Assembly (NCBI GenBank): GCA_963169045.1
Contig: CAUJDF010000070.1
Span: 124,001-188,000, forward strand
From: Myxococcota bacterium
GTDB taxonomy: Bacteria > Myxococcota_A > Bradymonadia > UBA7976 > UBA1532
Direction: 5' to 3'
DNA: 64,000 nt
Shown: piece after piece, positions 35,910 through 47,137 of the stretch
Layout: each line of letters begins with the position of its first letter
How positions within the stretch are numbered: position 1 is the stretch's first letter
Translations under genes and position numbers: made by a program
The notes under the pieces: generated by a model
The model's database searches: none
Seen by the model: the letters and a program-made list of their open reading frames with translations, nothing else
What the model was told of the DNA's origin: nothing

Positions 35910-36193
35910 GGCGACAGGACGCGGCAGGGCGCTCTCGCGCGCCTGCGCTGCCGATGGCGCTGCCGCTTCGGGCACGTCACCGCGCGAGCGGTCGTACGCC
36001 TCGTGCGTGTGGTTGAGCTGGTCGTGATGGCACTCCCACCCGTTCGGAGGTGTGAAGAGCTGGTATTGACGCAACGAGAAGGCTGCCAAATGGCATCCTC
36101 ACTCAGGCGTGAAGATGAAACTCATCGGACGCGACCCGCGGCCGCCGAGCCGCAACCCACTTCGACGAACGTGGTCGGAGGAGGCCGGCGGTC

Positions 36194-39046
<2,853 letters not shown>

Positions 39047-39101
39047 GCGCGATCTCTCGTGCGGCCTGCGGCGTAGTAGAGTGCGCGACCGAGGAGCCCG
39101 C

Positions 39102-39947
39102 ATGGATGTGATCACCGCGCTCGCCCGCGCCCTGCAACGGGGCGACGCGCCCGACGAGGCGGCGCGCGCCTACGCCGCCGATCCCGCGGCCGCGTGGCGC
39201 GCGTGCCGCGATCCCGTCTCGATGGTGCAGCTCGCCGCCCGCGCCGGCGCATGGGACGGCGTGCGCGCCGCGGTCGACGAGCTCGCCGCGGACCTGTCGA
39301 CCCGCCTCACCGGCGTGTTCGGCGCGCTGAAGCCCGGCAACGCCGCGCCGATCGTGCCCGGCTGGCTCGTCGAGATGGCCGCCGGCCTCGACGTCGCCCG
39401 CCGCTGCGCCGCCGCCCACGACGCGTCCTCGCTGGCGGGCGTGCTCGCCGCCGTGCCGTTCGAGGACGCCCGCGGCGTCCGCGACCAGTTCGCCGCCGCG
39501 GTCCGCAAGCACGTGCCGGAAGCGCCGGCGACCGACGGGGTCCTCGCGGCCCCGCCCCCGCGCCCCGCCGCCGCCGAGGACGAGGACGACGGCGACTTCG
39601 ACGGCGATCCGCTTCGCCTGCTCGTCTGGGCCATCGACGACGGCGACGCCGCGCAGGTCGAGCGCCTGCTCGCGCCGTGGGAGAGCGGTGGCCGCGACGC
39701 GCTCTCGGCGTTGTGGGGCGCCAGCGAGGACGGCGGCGCGATGTGCGACCTGCTCGCCCGCCTGGGCCGCCCCGAGCCCGCGCTGAGCCGCGTTTGCGAC
39801 GCGCTGCAGGTCGAGGGCGCCTTCCGGTCGCCCGAGCGCTACGCCTACGTCCAGGAGCTCGCCGGCGCGCTGCTCGTGCGCATGATCGGGCCCGGCGCGC
39901 CCACCGTGGCCGAGCTGCAGGCCGTCCTCGCCGCCCGCAAGGAGTGA
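39102..39947 (+). CDS. Helical protein of unknown function
   Basis: The start follows GAGGAG. The 281-residue soluble product is Ala-rich and alpha-helical in two lobes, split by an acidic linker (AAAEDEDDGDFDGDP at about residues 160-175). Units such as LLVWAIDDGDAAQVERLLAP hint at ankyrin- or HEAT-like repeats, but I cannot name a family. Its stop is overlapped by a GTG that opens the fragment described next. Confidence 0.65.
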   Translation: MDVITALARALQRGDAPDEAARAYAADPAAAWRACRDPVSMVQLAARAGAWDGVRAAVDELAADLSTRLTGVFGALKPGNAAPIVPGWLVEMAAGLDVARRCAAAHDASSLAGVLAAVPFEDARGVRDQFAAAVRKHVPEAPATDGVLAAPPPRPAAAEDEDDGDFDGDPLRLLVWAIDDGDAAQVERLLAPWESGGRDALSALWGASEDGGAMCDLLARLGRPEPALSRVCDALQVEGAFRSPERYAYVQELAGALLVRMIGPGAPTVAELQAVLAARKE

Positions 39948-40235
39948 CCCCGCTCGGCTGGTCCGCGGGGGTCGGCGGACGCGACCGTCACCGCGCCCGC
40001 ACCGCCCTGCGCGACGAGATCGCCGACGACCTGGCGCTGCCGCGCGACCTCGAGACCGAGGTCTTCGGCCTCTTCGACTCCCTGCTCGAGGTGCACCGCG
40101 CCGGCGTCGCGCCGAAGACGGCGGCTGCCAGCCCTGCGCCCGCCGCCGCGCCCGCCGGGGGCCCTTCCCGCCCGGCTCGCGACCGGGTCCCCACGCGAAT
40201 TGTGGCGGGGTGCGAGTGTCGCGATACTGCGCCTC
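39944..40235 (+). pseudogene. Coding-like fragment, possibly a broken gene
   Basis: A GTG overlapping the upstream stop (GTGA) opens a frame whose first 60 residues look like genuine protein (LRDEIADDLALPRDLETEVF, then GLFDSLLEVHRAGVAPKT). It then becomes Pro/Ala-rich and runs, without a stop, 330 bases into the next lipoprotein gene as Arg-rich nonsense. Either a frameshift removed its stop or the real protein is very short. I mark the plausible part only. Confidence 0.35.
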
Positions 40236-43200
40236 ATGGGGACCGGGGGGCGACGTCACGCGCTGACGCTGCTGCTGCTCGCCGCCCTCGTCGGTTGCGG
40301 CGAGGGCGGGGCGGACGACGCGCCGCCCGACGGCGGCGCCCGCCACGACGCGGGCGCGCGGCCGGACGCCACGGCGCCGGTCGTTCCGCGGCCCGACGCG
40401 GCGGTCCGGGACGCGGCGCCGACGGACGCCGCGGCCTGCGCGCCGGGCACGGTGGCGGACGGCGGCGGAGGCTGCGGGACGCCCACCGACGCGGGCGACG
40501 ACGCAGCGGTGGAGACACCCGACGCCGCACCGCCGGACGCCTCGCCGCCGGACGCGGTCGTCCTTGACGCCGCGCCGCCGGACGCCGCCCCGCCGGACGC
40601 CGCCCCGCCGGACGCCGCCCCGCCGGACGCCGCCCCGCCGGACGCCTCGCCGTCCGACGCGCACGCCCCCGACGCCGCCGCGATGCCCGACGCGACCGTC
40701 GTCGACGCGGCGCCGAGCCCGCCCGACGCCGAGCCCGACGCCGAACCCGACGCGGGCGAAGCCGACGCGGCGCTCCCACCGCCGCCCGACCCCCTCACCG
40801 TCGACGAGATCGTGGCCGACAACCGCGGCACGGCGCTCGACGCCGACGGCCGCGCGCGGCCATGGATCGAAGTGGTCGCCACGGCCGAGGTCGATCTCGC
40901 GGCGTGGTTCGTCGCGATCGACGGCGACGCGGCGTGGCGGCCGCTGGCCGAGGCGCCGACCCCGCTCGAGCCGGGGGCGCGGCGCTTGATCTTCCTGCCC
41001 TTCGCGGTGCCACGCGGGTCGACCCTGCACCTCCTCGGCCCCGACGTCGCCCGCGCGGTGCCCATCCCGGCGGACCTGCCCGTGGATCACGCGCTCGCCC
41101 GTTTCGGCGGTCCGCTCGAGCCTTGCCCGTGGTCGACGCCGGGGACGGCGAACGGCGACGCCTGCGCGCCCCCGCCGTGGCCCGCCCCGCCAACCTCCGA
41201 CGCGTTCGCCCCGTTCGCGCTGCCCGAGCCGTACCCGACGCCGCCGCGGCCGCTCGTCCTCACCGAGCTGGCGCTGCGCCCGTCGGGCTTCGTCGAGGTG
41301 CTCAACGCCGGCGACGCGCCCGTCGACCTCGCGGCGTGGACGGTGCGCGTCGCCCCGCAGCGGCCCGGCGATCCCTGGCCCGCCGTCGACGCCGGCGCCG
41401 CGCTCGCCTGGCCGGTCGACGCGCTCGAGCCGGGGGCGCGCGCCACGCTCGAGGTGCGGCCGGAGGACGTGGCGCCGCTCCTGGCCGATCCGAGCTTCGA
41501 GGGCGTCGTCACGTTGTTCGATCCGGGGGGCGAGGCGGCGGACCGCGTCGACTTCATGCACTGGCCCGAGGGCGCTGTCCTCGCCCGCGAAGGGCCCGAC
41601 GACGCCGACGGGCGCCACCGCTTCTGCGCGGCGGCGACCCCGGACGAGGCCGACACCGACGCCGCCTGCGATCCGCTGCCGTCGCGACCGATCGGCGACC
41701 GCGTGCGCCACCTGCGCACGCCGGGGGACTTCGACGCGCTCGCCGCCGGCAACGTGATGACCGGCACCGCGGCGGTCAAGGTGGTGGTCGACCTCGAGGC
41801 CGGGGAGGTCGTCCACCTGCTCGGCACGCGCTGGGACCTGCACTACACGTTCGTGCGCGAGGTGATCGAGCGCCTGCCGCACCTGAGCCGCTGCATCCCC
41901 GAAGAGGCGCGGCAGTTCAACCAGGGCTGGTCCGCGTTCTCGGTCGCCAACTACTTCTCGGACGACCGCCGCTTCGTGCTCGCGACGCTCTACCGCTCCG
42001 CAGCCAACGGCCTGCTCACGATGGAGTACACGGGCGGCGACCGCATCCCGCCGGCGCTGATGCCGCGGGCGTTCCTCGCCGCGATGCGCCACGTCTCGTC
42101 GCCCGGCGAGTACGCGCTGCGCCCGAGCGGGCCGAGCCAATTCGCGCACTACCACACCATCGAGGGCAGCGTGCCGATCGTCGGGCTCGACGCGCCCCTG
42201 CGCGAGGCGGACATGCAGCTCCTCGTGCCGGGCGTCGCCTACGGATGGCTGCGCCGGCAGCCCCAAGGCGCGCTCGACCGGGCGCGGCTCGGGCCCGACA
42301 CCCTCCTGCTGACCGACGAGGCCCCCGCGGACCTGCCGTTCGTGGCCGGCCTCATCGCCGAGCGGCCGCAGTCGCCCACCGCGGAGCACCTCGTCGCGCT
42401 GCTCGACCGCGGCGCGCCGGCCATGTCGCTCGAAGGCGCGTCCGCCGATCCGCGCATCGCCCCGTACGTCGACCGGCTCGTCCGCTTCGAGATCGACGGC
42501 GACCGGTTCTCGGTCACGCTCGCCGACTTCGCCGAGGCCGCGGCGTGGTGGGCCGCCGCGCGCGCCCGCGTCGTCGTCGCGCCCGTGGACCTCGAGACGC
42601 GCGGGATCCTGCCGCTCGGGATGGGCGGCGCGGGGGCCGCCGGCACGCACGCGGCGCTCCTCGGCACGCTGCGCGGCGTCGTCTCGAACAACGCGGGGTG
42701 CCCCGGACCGCTCGGCGTGCCCGCCGCCGGCTTCGCCCTGGCCCTCGCCCACGACCGCGACCACCTCGTCGACAGCGGGGCGGCGGCCCTCCTGCCGCCC
42801 GGCGGCATGCCCGGCGCCGCGCGCGACGCCGCGCTGGCGGTCGTGCGCGACGCCATCCGCGCGCACCCGCTCGACCCGGCGGTGCTCGCCGCCTTCACGG
42901 ACGCGCTGGCCGCGACCTTCCCCGGGCAGCCGGTGCGACTGTGGCCGAGCACCAACGCCGCCGGCATCCGCGGCTTCACCGGCGCCGGCCTGTATCCGCC
43001 GCGCGATCTGCCCGCCGACCCCGCGCCCGCCCTCGTCGAGGCGGCCATCAAGGAGATCTGGGCGAGCCAGTGGAGCGGCCCGGCGACCGACGAGCGGGCG
43101 TGGCGCGGCATCGAGCCGGCGGCCATCGCGATGGGCGTCTACGCGAGCGCCGCGCCCGCCGGTCCCGTCGCGGCGAACGGCAGCACCCTCACCCAGAACC

Positions 43201-43586
43201 TGTACTTCCCGCTGCGCAACGACCACGTGATGAGCCTGCAGCGCGGCCTCGCGCCCGCGACGCGGCCGGCGCCCGGCGTCGACCCCGAGCAGATCGTCTA
43301 CGACACGCGCACCGGCCTCGCGCCCGACCGCATCGGGCGCCGATCGTGGAGCCGCCTCTCCCCCGGCGTCCCGGTGCTCGACGCCGCCCGCCTCGAGCGG
43401 CTCGTCTGCCGCACGCGCCTCGTCGAGACGTCGCTGCAGCCGGTCGTCGATCCGGCCCGGGGCGACCGCTGGTTCACGGTCGACGTCGGCTGGTGGGCGC
43501 CGCCGGAGGGCGAGCCGGTGATCGAGCGCGTCCGCCCGGTGTCGTTCGGGCCGCGCGTCCCGCCGCCCGACTGCCGCGAGCTGTAG
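40236..43586 (+). CDS. Large lipoprotein with degenerate dikinase-like domain
   Basis: This 1116-residue exported protein has a lipobox signal (LTLLLLAALVGC) and a 150-residue linker of Pro-Asp-Ala repeats. Two lamin-tail-like units follow (PWIEVVATAEVDLAAWFVA, then SGFVEVLNAGDAPVDLAAWT). The last 330 residues recall the nucleotide/pyruvate-binding region of PEP synthase and pyruvate phosphate dikinase: GVPAAGFALALAHDRD, then STNAAGIRGFTGAGLY at about residue 905, IKEIWASQWSGPATDERAW and MGVY. The usual Arg before STNA is Trp-Pro here, and no phosphohistidine domain exists, so catalysis is doubtful. Confidence 0.75.
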   Translation: MGTGGRRHALTLLLLAALVGCGEGGADDAPPDGGARHDAGARPDATAPVVPRPDAAVRDAAPTDAAACAPGTVADGGGGCGTPTDAGDDAAVETPDAAPPDASPPDAVVLDAAPPDAAPPDAAPPDAAPPDAAPPDASPSDAHAPDAAAMPDATVVDAAPSPPDAEPDAEPDAGEADAALPPPPDPLTVDEIVADNRGTALDADGRARPWIEVVATAEVDLAAWFVAIDGDAAWRPLAEAPTPLEPGARRLIFLPFAVPRGSTLHLLGPDVARAVPIPADLPVDHALARFGGPLEPCPWSTPGTANGDACAPPPWPAPPTSDAFAPFALPEPYPTPPRPLVLTELALRPSGFVEVLNAGDAPVDLAAWTVRVAPQRPGDPWPAVDAGAALAWPVDALEPGARATLEVRPEDVAPLLADPSFEGVVTLFDPGGEAADRVDFMHWPEGAVLAREGPDDADGRHRFCAAATPDEADTDAACDPLPSRPIGDRVRHLRTPGDFDALAAGNVMTGTAAVKVVVDLEAGEVVHLLGTRWDLHYTFVREVIERLPHLSRCIPEEARQFNQGWSAFSVANYFSDDRRFVLATLYRSAANGLLTMEYTGGDRIPPALMPRAFLAAMRHVSSPGEYALRPSGPSQFAHYHTIEGSVPIVGLDAPLREADMQLLVPGVAYGWLRRQPQGALDRARLGPDTLLLTDEAPADLPFVAGLIAERPQSPTAEHLVALLDRGAPAMSLEGASADPRIAPYVDRLVRFEIDGDRFSVTLADFAEAAAWWAAARARVVVAPVDLETRGILPLGMGGAGAAGTHAALLGTLRGVVSNNAGCPGPLGVPAAGFALALAHDRDHLVDSGAAALLPPGGMPGAARDAALAVVRDAIRAHPLDPAVLAAFTDALAATFPGQPVRLWPSTNAAGIRGFTGAGLYPPRDLPADPAPALVEAAIKEIWASQWSGPATDERAWRGIEPAAIAMGVYASAAPAGPVAANGSTLTQNLYFPLRNDHVMSLQRGLAPATRPAPGVDPEQIVYDTRTGLAPDRIGRRSWSRLSPGVPVLDAARLERLVCRTRLVETSLQPVVDPARGDRWFTVDVGWWAPPEGEPVIERVRPVSFGPRVPPPDCREL
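40330..40790 (+). repeat. Pro-Asp-Ala repeat linker
   Basis: The DNA encodes a run of PDA and PPDA units, including six near-perfect 15-base copies of GCCCCGCCGGACGCC around 40570-40650. All units keep the reading frame. The same linker type recurs in the exported proteins at 49509, 53681, 58502 and 59619. Confidence 0.85.
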
Positions 43587-43597
43587 CGCGGCGCCGA

Positions 43598-46039
43598 TCA
43601 GGCGGGCGCGGCGGTGCGCGGAAGGTGCACGAGGGGCTCGAGCGCGCCGGCGGCGGTGGCGCGGTAGGGCACCCAGGCGAGCGCGACGCGGTCGACGCGG
43701 GTGTCGGCCTTCCGCGGGTAGACGGTGACGGGCTCGAGGCTCACGGCGGCCTCGCCGTGCGCGCGCTGCAGCTCGGCCATCTCGGCGCGGAAGGCGGCGT
43801 CGAGGGCGCCGAGCCCCGCGCGCGCCTGCTCGACGCCGGCGGCGGCCTTCTCGACGTCGGCCTGCTCCTTCGCGGCCTTGCTGCTGCCGCGGGCCGCGCC
43901 GCGGACGGCGGTCGAGACCGCGCGGCGGCCGAAGAACGCGCCGAGCAGCGTGCCGCCGATCTCGAGCGCGGCGCTCGTCTGCGCCTGGCCGAGCTCGGCG
44001 CGCTCGCGATCCAGCCGGCCCTCGGCCTCGGACAGCTTGTGCTGCAGCTTCTGCAGGCGCGGCTCGTACTTGCGCCGCAGCTTCTCGACCTCGAGGTCGC
44101 GCGCTTCGCGGGCCTGCTGATGCATGCGCGCGTGGAACGCCGCCTGCCCCTCGCCGACGCGGGCCCAGCCCTTCAGGCGCGAGCAGCTCCACAGCGTCCG
44201 GCCCTCGGCGCGCTGGCACCACGCGGCGAAGTCGCTGGACCACGCGCTCACCGCCCGCGCGTCGAGCGCGCCGGGCGGCAGCGGCTCGAACGCGGCGCGC
44301 GGCCGCGGCGCCATCTCGGTCGACGGGGGCGCGTCGAGCGTCCAGCCGGCGGCCCAGTCCGGCTTTCGCCCGGCCCCGAGCGGCGCCACCGCCCCCGCGC
44401 GCACCCAGGCGTCGACGTCCGCCGGCGCGTGCACGAAGTGCAGCTCGGCCGAGACCATCACCGCCGGCCGGTACACGAGGCGCGCGGCGTCGCCCGGGGG
44501 CTCCGCGGGGGCGAGGTAGACCGCCGGCAGGCCCGGCGGCGGGGCGGGCGGCGCGTCGAGCAGCGTCGGCCCCACGGGCGCGGGCGCGGGCGGCGGCGGC
44601 GCGAGGGCCGGGGCGGCCGGGCGCGACGCCGGCGCCTTCGCGAGCGCGCGGATCTGGTCGCGCGTCAACGGCCCGCGCAGGTACGACATCGCCCAGCGCG
44701 TCTCGAAGACGACCGGCGCGTCCTCGTGAACGTTGTTCATGAGGAAGACGCGGCTGCCGAGCCCCGCCAGCGTCGCCTCCATGCGCCCGCGGTCGAACGT
44801 CCGCCCCGCCGAGGCGCTCGCGCCTTCGAGGCCGTCGAGCACGCGCGCCAGGTCGCGCTCCGTCTGCAGCCGCCCGAGGAACCACGTGCCCGCGTTCGAC
44901 AGCGCCTTGTAGTCGACGTCGACCGGGTTCTGCGTCGCGAGCACGACGCCCAGCCCGAAGGCGCGCGCTTGCTTCAGCAGCGTCAGCATCGGGCGCTTGG
45001 ACGGCGGGTTCGCGGTCGGGGGCAGGTAGCCGAAGACCTCGTCCATGTAGAGGAGGGCGCGCAGGCTGCTCGTGCCCGCCTGGGTGCGCATCCAGCTCAC
45101 CGCCGCGTCGAGGAGGAGCGTCGTGAAGAACATGCGCTCCGCGTCGGAGAGGTGGGCGATGGAGACGATCGAGAGGCGCGGTCTGCCTTCGTCGGTGGCG
45201 AGCAGGCGGCCGAAGTCGAGCGGCTCGCCCTGCATCCACGGCGCGAAGCTCGGGGAGGCCAGCACGTTGTTGAGGCGCATGGCGAGGTCCATGCGCGCCT
45301 GTGCCGGGAAGAACTGCTCGAGGTTGAAGACGCCGAGCCGGTCGAACGGCGGCTGCACGATCGAGTGGACGAGCTGCGGCAGGTCGAGCGTGCGGCCGTC
45401 GCGCCAGGTCTGGTCGAGCAGCGTCGAAATCAGAACGAATTCGCGGCTCTGAACGGGGTCCGCGTCGACGCCGGCGAGGCCGAGCAGGCCGGAGACGGCG
45501 GCGGTGATGCGGTCGCGCAGCGCCTCGGCGTCGTCGAGCACGGCGGCGGGCGGCGGCGCGAAGTCGCCGAGCAGGCGGATGGGCGTGCCGGCGCTGCTGC
45601 CCGGCGTGTAGACCTTGAACTCGGCGGCCTCGCGCAGGCGCCGGATGCGGTCGCCGTCCTGGCCCCAGGCGGCGAGGCCCTCGCGCCAGCGCCGCGCCAC
45701 CTGCGCCGCGTACTCGGACGGCGTGGCGCCGGCGCGGGCCGCCTCGCCCGGGTCGATCCAGGGCGCGAAGTCGTCGGGGCGCAGGTCCGGGAACGTCAGG
45801 AGCAGGTTGGCGAGGTCGCCCTTGGGGTCGATGGCGACCGCGGGCACGCCGTCGATGGCCGCCTCTTCGAGCAGCGAGAGGCACAGGCCGGTCTTGCCGC
45901 TGCCGGTCATGCCGACGACGACCGCGTGGGTCGTCAGGTCCTTCGCGTCGTACAGCAGCGGCGCGTCGAGCGTGCGCCCGCTCGCCACGTCGCGTCGCCG
46001 CCCCAGGTAGAACGCGCCCAGCTGCTCGAATGCCTGCAC
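43598..46039 (-). CDS. HerA-like ATPase with C-terminal coiled coil
   Basis: The GTG at 46039 follows GGGAGG. The 813-residue protein has a HerA/FtsK-type ATPase core: Walker A GMTGSGKT at residues 43-50, a following IDPKGDLANLLLTF, and Walker B ALLYMDEVFGYLP near residue 330, then LATQNPVDVDYKAL. A Pro-rich linker separates it from a domain at about 500-620 and a long coiled coil (REARDLEVEKLRRKYEPRL onward). HerA-type motors move DNA, in end resection or in phage defence. No NurA or defence partner gene is next to it. Confidence 0.85.
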   Translation of the reverse strand: MQAFEQLGAFYLGRRRDVASGRTLDAPLLYDAKDLTTHAVVVGMTGSGKTGLCLSLLEEAAIDGVPAVAIDPKGDLANLLLTFPDLRPDDFAPWIDPGEAARAGATPSEYAAQVARRWREGLAAWGQDGDRIRRLREAAEFKVYTPGSSAGTPIRLLGDFAPPPAAVLDDAEALRDRITAAVSGLLGLAGVDADPVQSREFVLISTLLDQTWRDGRTLDLPQLVHSIVQPPFDRLGVFNLEQFFPAQARMDLAMRLNNVLASPSFAPWMQGEPLDFGRLLATDEGRPRLSIVSIAHLSDAERMFFTTLLLDAAVSWMRTQAGTSSLRALLYMDEVFGYLPPTANPPSKRPMLTLLKQARAFGLGVVLATQNPVDVDYKALSNAGTWFLGRLQTERDLARVLDGLEGASASAGRTFDRGRMEATLAGLGSRVFLMNNVHEDAPVVFETRWAMSYLRGPLTRDQIRALAKAPASRPAAPALAPPPPAPAPVGPTLLDAPPAPPPGLPAVYLAPAEPPGDAARLVYRPAVMVSAELHFVHAPADVDAWVRAGAVAPLGAGRKPDWAAGWTLDAPPSTEMAPRPRAAFEPLPPGALDARAVSAWSSDFAAWCQRAEGRTLWSCSRLKGWARVGEGQAAFHARMHQQAREARDLEVEKLRRKYEPRLQKLQHKLSEAEGRLDRERAELGQAQTSAALEIGGTLLGAFFGRRAVSTAVRGAARGSSKAAKEQADVEKAAAGVEQARAGLGALDAAFRAEMAELQRAHGEAAVSLEPVTVYPRKADTRVDRVALAWVPYRATAAGALEPLVHLPRTAAPA

Positions 46040-46094
46040 GCCGCACCTCCCGTCGCGCGCCAGTCTCGTCGCGCGCGGGACCGGACGCAACGGC

Positions 46095-47087
46095 CTAACG
46101 GGCGGCGGTGACGGCGGGGGACGGCGGGCGATCCGCGCGCTCGGCGCGGCGCGCGATGACGGCGAGCACGCGCGCCTGGAAGTCGCCGACGACGGCGTCC
46201 GCCCACAGGCGGCCGTAGGCGTTGACGCCGCTGCGCAGGACGAAGCGCGACGCGAGCGCGAGGCGCGCGCGGTCCTCGCCGAGCGGCTCGAGCGTGTAGG
46301 TGGCGTCGACGAACCGGAAGTACCCGATCTCGAAGGCGTGTCGCTCGGCGCTCCCCTCGCGCAGCCGCGTGGGATCGACGGCGATCGAGAAGGTCATGCG
46401 GCGCGGGGCGTCGTACTCGGTGATGACCTCGTCGAAGCGCAGGCCGTCGGTGAACTCGCCGGTGCGGCGGCCGCCGAGCGCGGCGCGGTCCACGGTGGCG
46501 CGGATGGGGCGCGGGATGCCGAGCCGGTGGAAGAAGCCGGGCGCGTACTCCGCCTCGCCGATCGTCGGCACCGCGGCCAGGTGCGCCCAGACCGCCTCGG
46601 CGGACGCCTCGACGACCACGGCGTTCTCCACGGCGCCCGCCTCCTCGGTCACGAAGAAGCGGTGCTCCACCGGCGCCAGCAACAGCGGCAGCAGGAACAC
46701 CGAGGTCAGCCCCGCCCGGCGCTTCTTCTCGGCGCGGATGCGCCGCGCCCGCACCAGCCAGATGACGAACGTCGCGACGAGGGCCACGCCGATGAACGGC
46801 AACCCCAGCACGATCAGGCAGACGACGCCCTCGTTGAAGAGCACGGTCGAGAGCACCAGCAGGCCGAGGATGCTCAGCCAGGGGATGAGCAGCACGCGCC
46901 GGTAGTTGGTGATCTGATCGTCGTCGGTGAAGAGGAGCGCGACGGCGCTCATCCCGGCGGGGACGCCGAAGAGGAACGCCGTGGTCGTCAGGAGGTTGGC
47001 TTCGCGGAAGCCGAAGAAGGCGGCCAGCCCGTAGGCGATGCCGGCGCCGAAGCCCCAGAGGAACGTCTGCTTGTGGGCAGGTCTCAT
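46095..47087 (-). CDS. Membrane protein with SRPBCC (polyketide cyclase-like) domain
   Basis: Starting at the ATG at 47087, the 330-residue product has three to four membrane helices in its first 115 residues. After a basic linker and one more helix come 180 residues of START/SRPBCC fold (VENAVVVEASAEAVWAHLAA, then GYFRFVDATYTLEPLGEDRA). Such domains bind hydrophobic ligands in a deep pocket. The C-terminus is helical and Arg-rich. The ligand is unknown. Confidence 0.8.
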   Translation of the reverse strand: MRPAHKQTFLWGFGAGIAYGLAAFFGFREANLLTTTAFLFGVPAGMSAVALLFTDDDQITNYRRVLLIPWLSILGLLVLSTVLFNEGVVCLIVLGLPFIGVALVATFVIWLVRARRIRAEKKRRAGLTSVFLLPLLLAPVEHRFFVTEEAGAVENAVVVEASAEAVWAHLAAVPTIGEAEYAPGFFHRLGIPRPIRATVDRAALGGRRTGEFTDGLRFDEVITEYDAPRRMTFSIAVDPTRLREGSAERHAFEIGYFRFVDATYTLEPLGEDRARLALASRFVLRSGVNAYGRLWADAVVGDFQARVLAVIARRAERADRPPSPAVTAAR

Positions 47088-47137
47088 CGCGCCGAGGGTA
47101 CGGCGCGATCCTTCGTCAACATGAACGCCCGCCGCCG

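Larger units (their letters stand above)
35824..36193. other. Intergenic stretch without a clear gene
   Basis: This 370-base stretch between the pseudogene and aconitase is less GC-rich than the rest of the window. It has two strong dyads (35848-35873 and 35892-35909) and a small one, TGCCA-AA-TGGCA, at 36084-36095. A minus-strand open frame from a TTG at 36089 to 35883 (68 codons, starting SLRQYQLFTPPNGWECHHD) has no ribosome site I would trust, and I do not call it. The aconitase promoter is probably here; TTGACG at 36065-36070 is a possible -35 box without a clear -10. Confidence 0.55.

Noticed and set aside
35883-36089. A 68-codon minus-strand frame before aconitase
   Set aside because: Only a TTG start, no convincing ribosome site and no recognisable domain. 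The composition is less biased than typical shadows, so it is noted in the gap entry, but I do not call it a gene.
43598-46039. HerA-centred phage defence island
   Set aside because: Neighbours are a dikinase-like lipoprotein and an SRPBCC membrane protein; no nuclease or other defence gene is seen.
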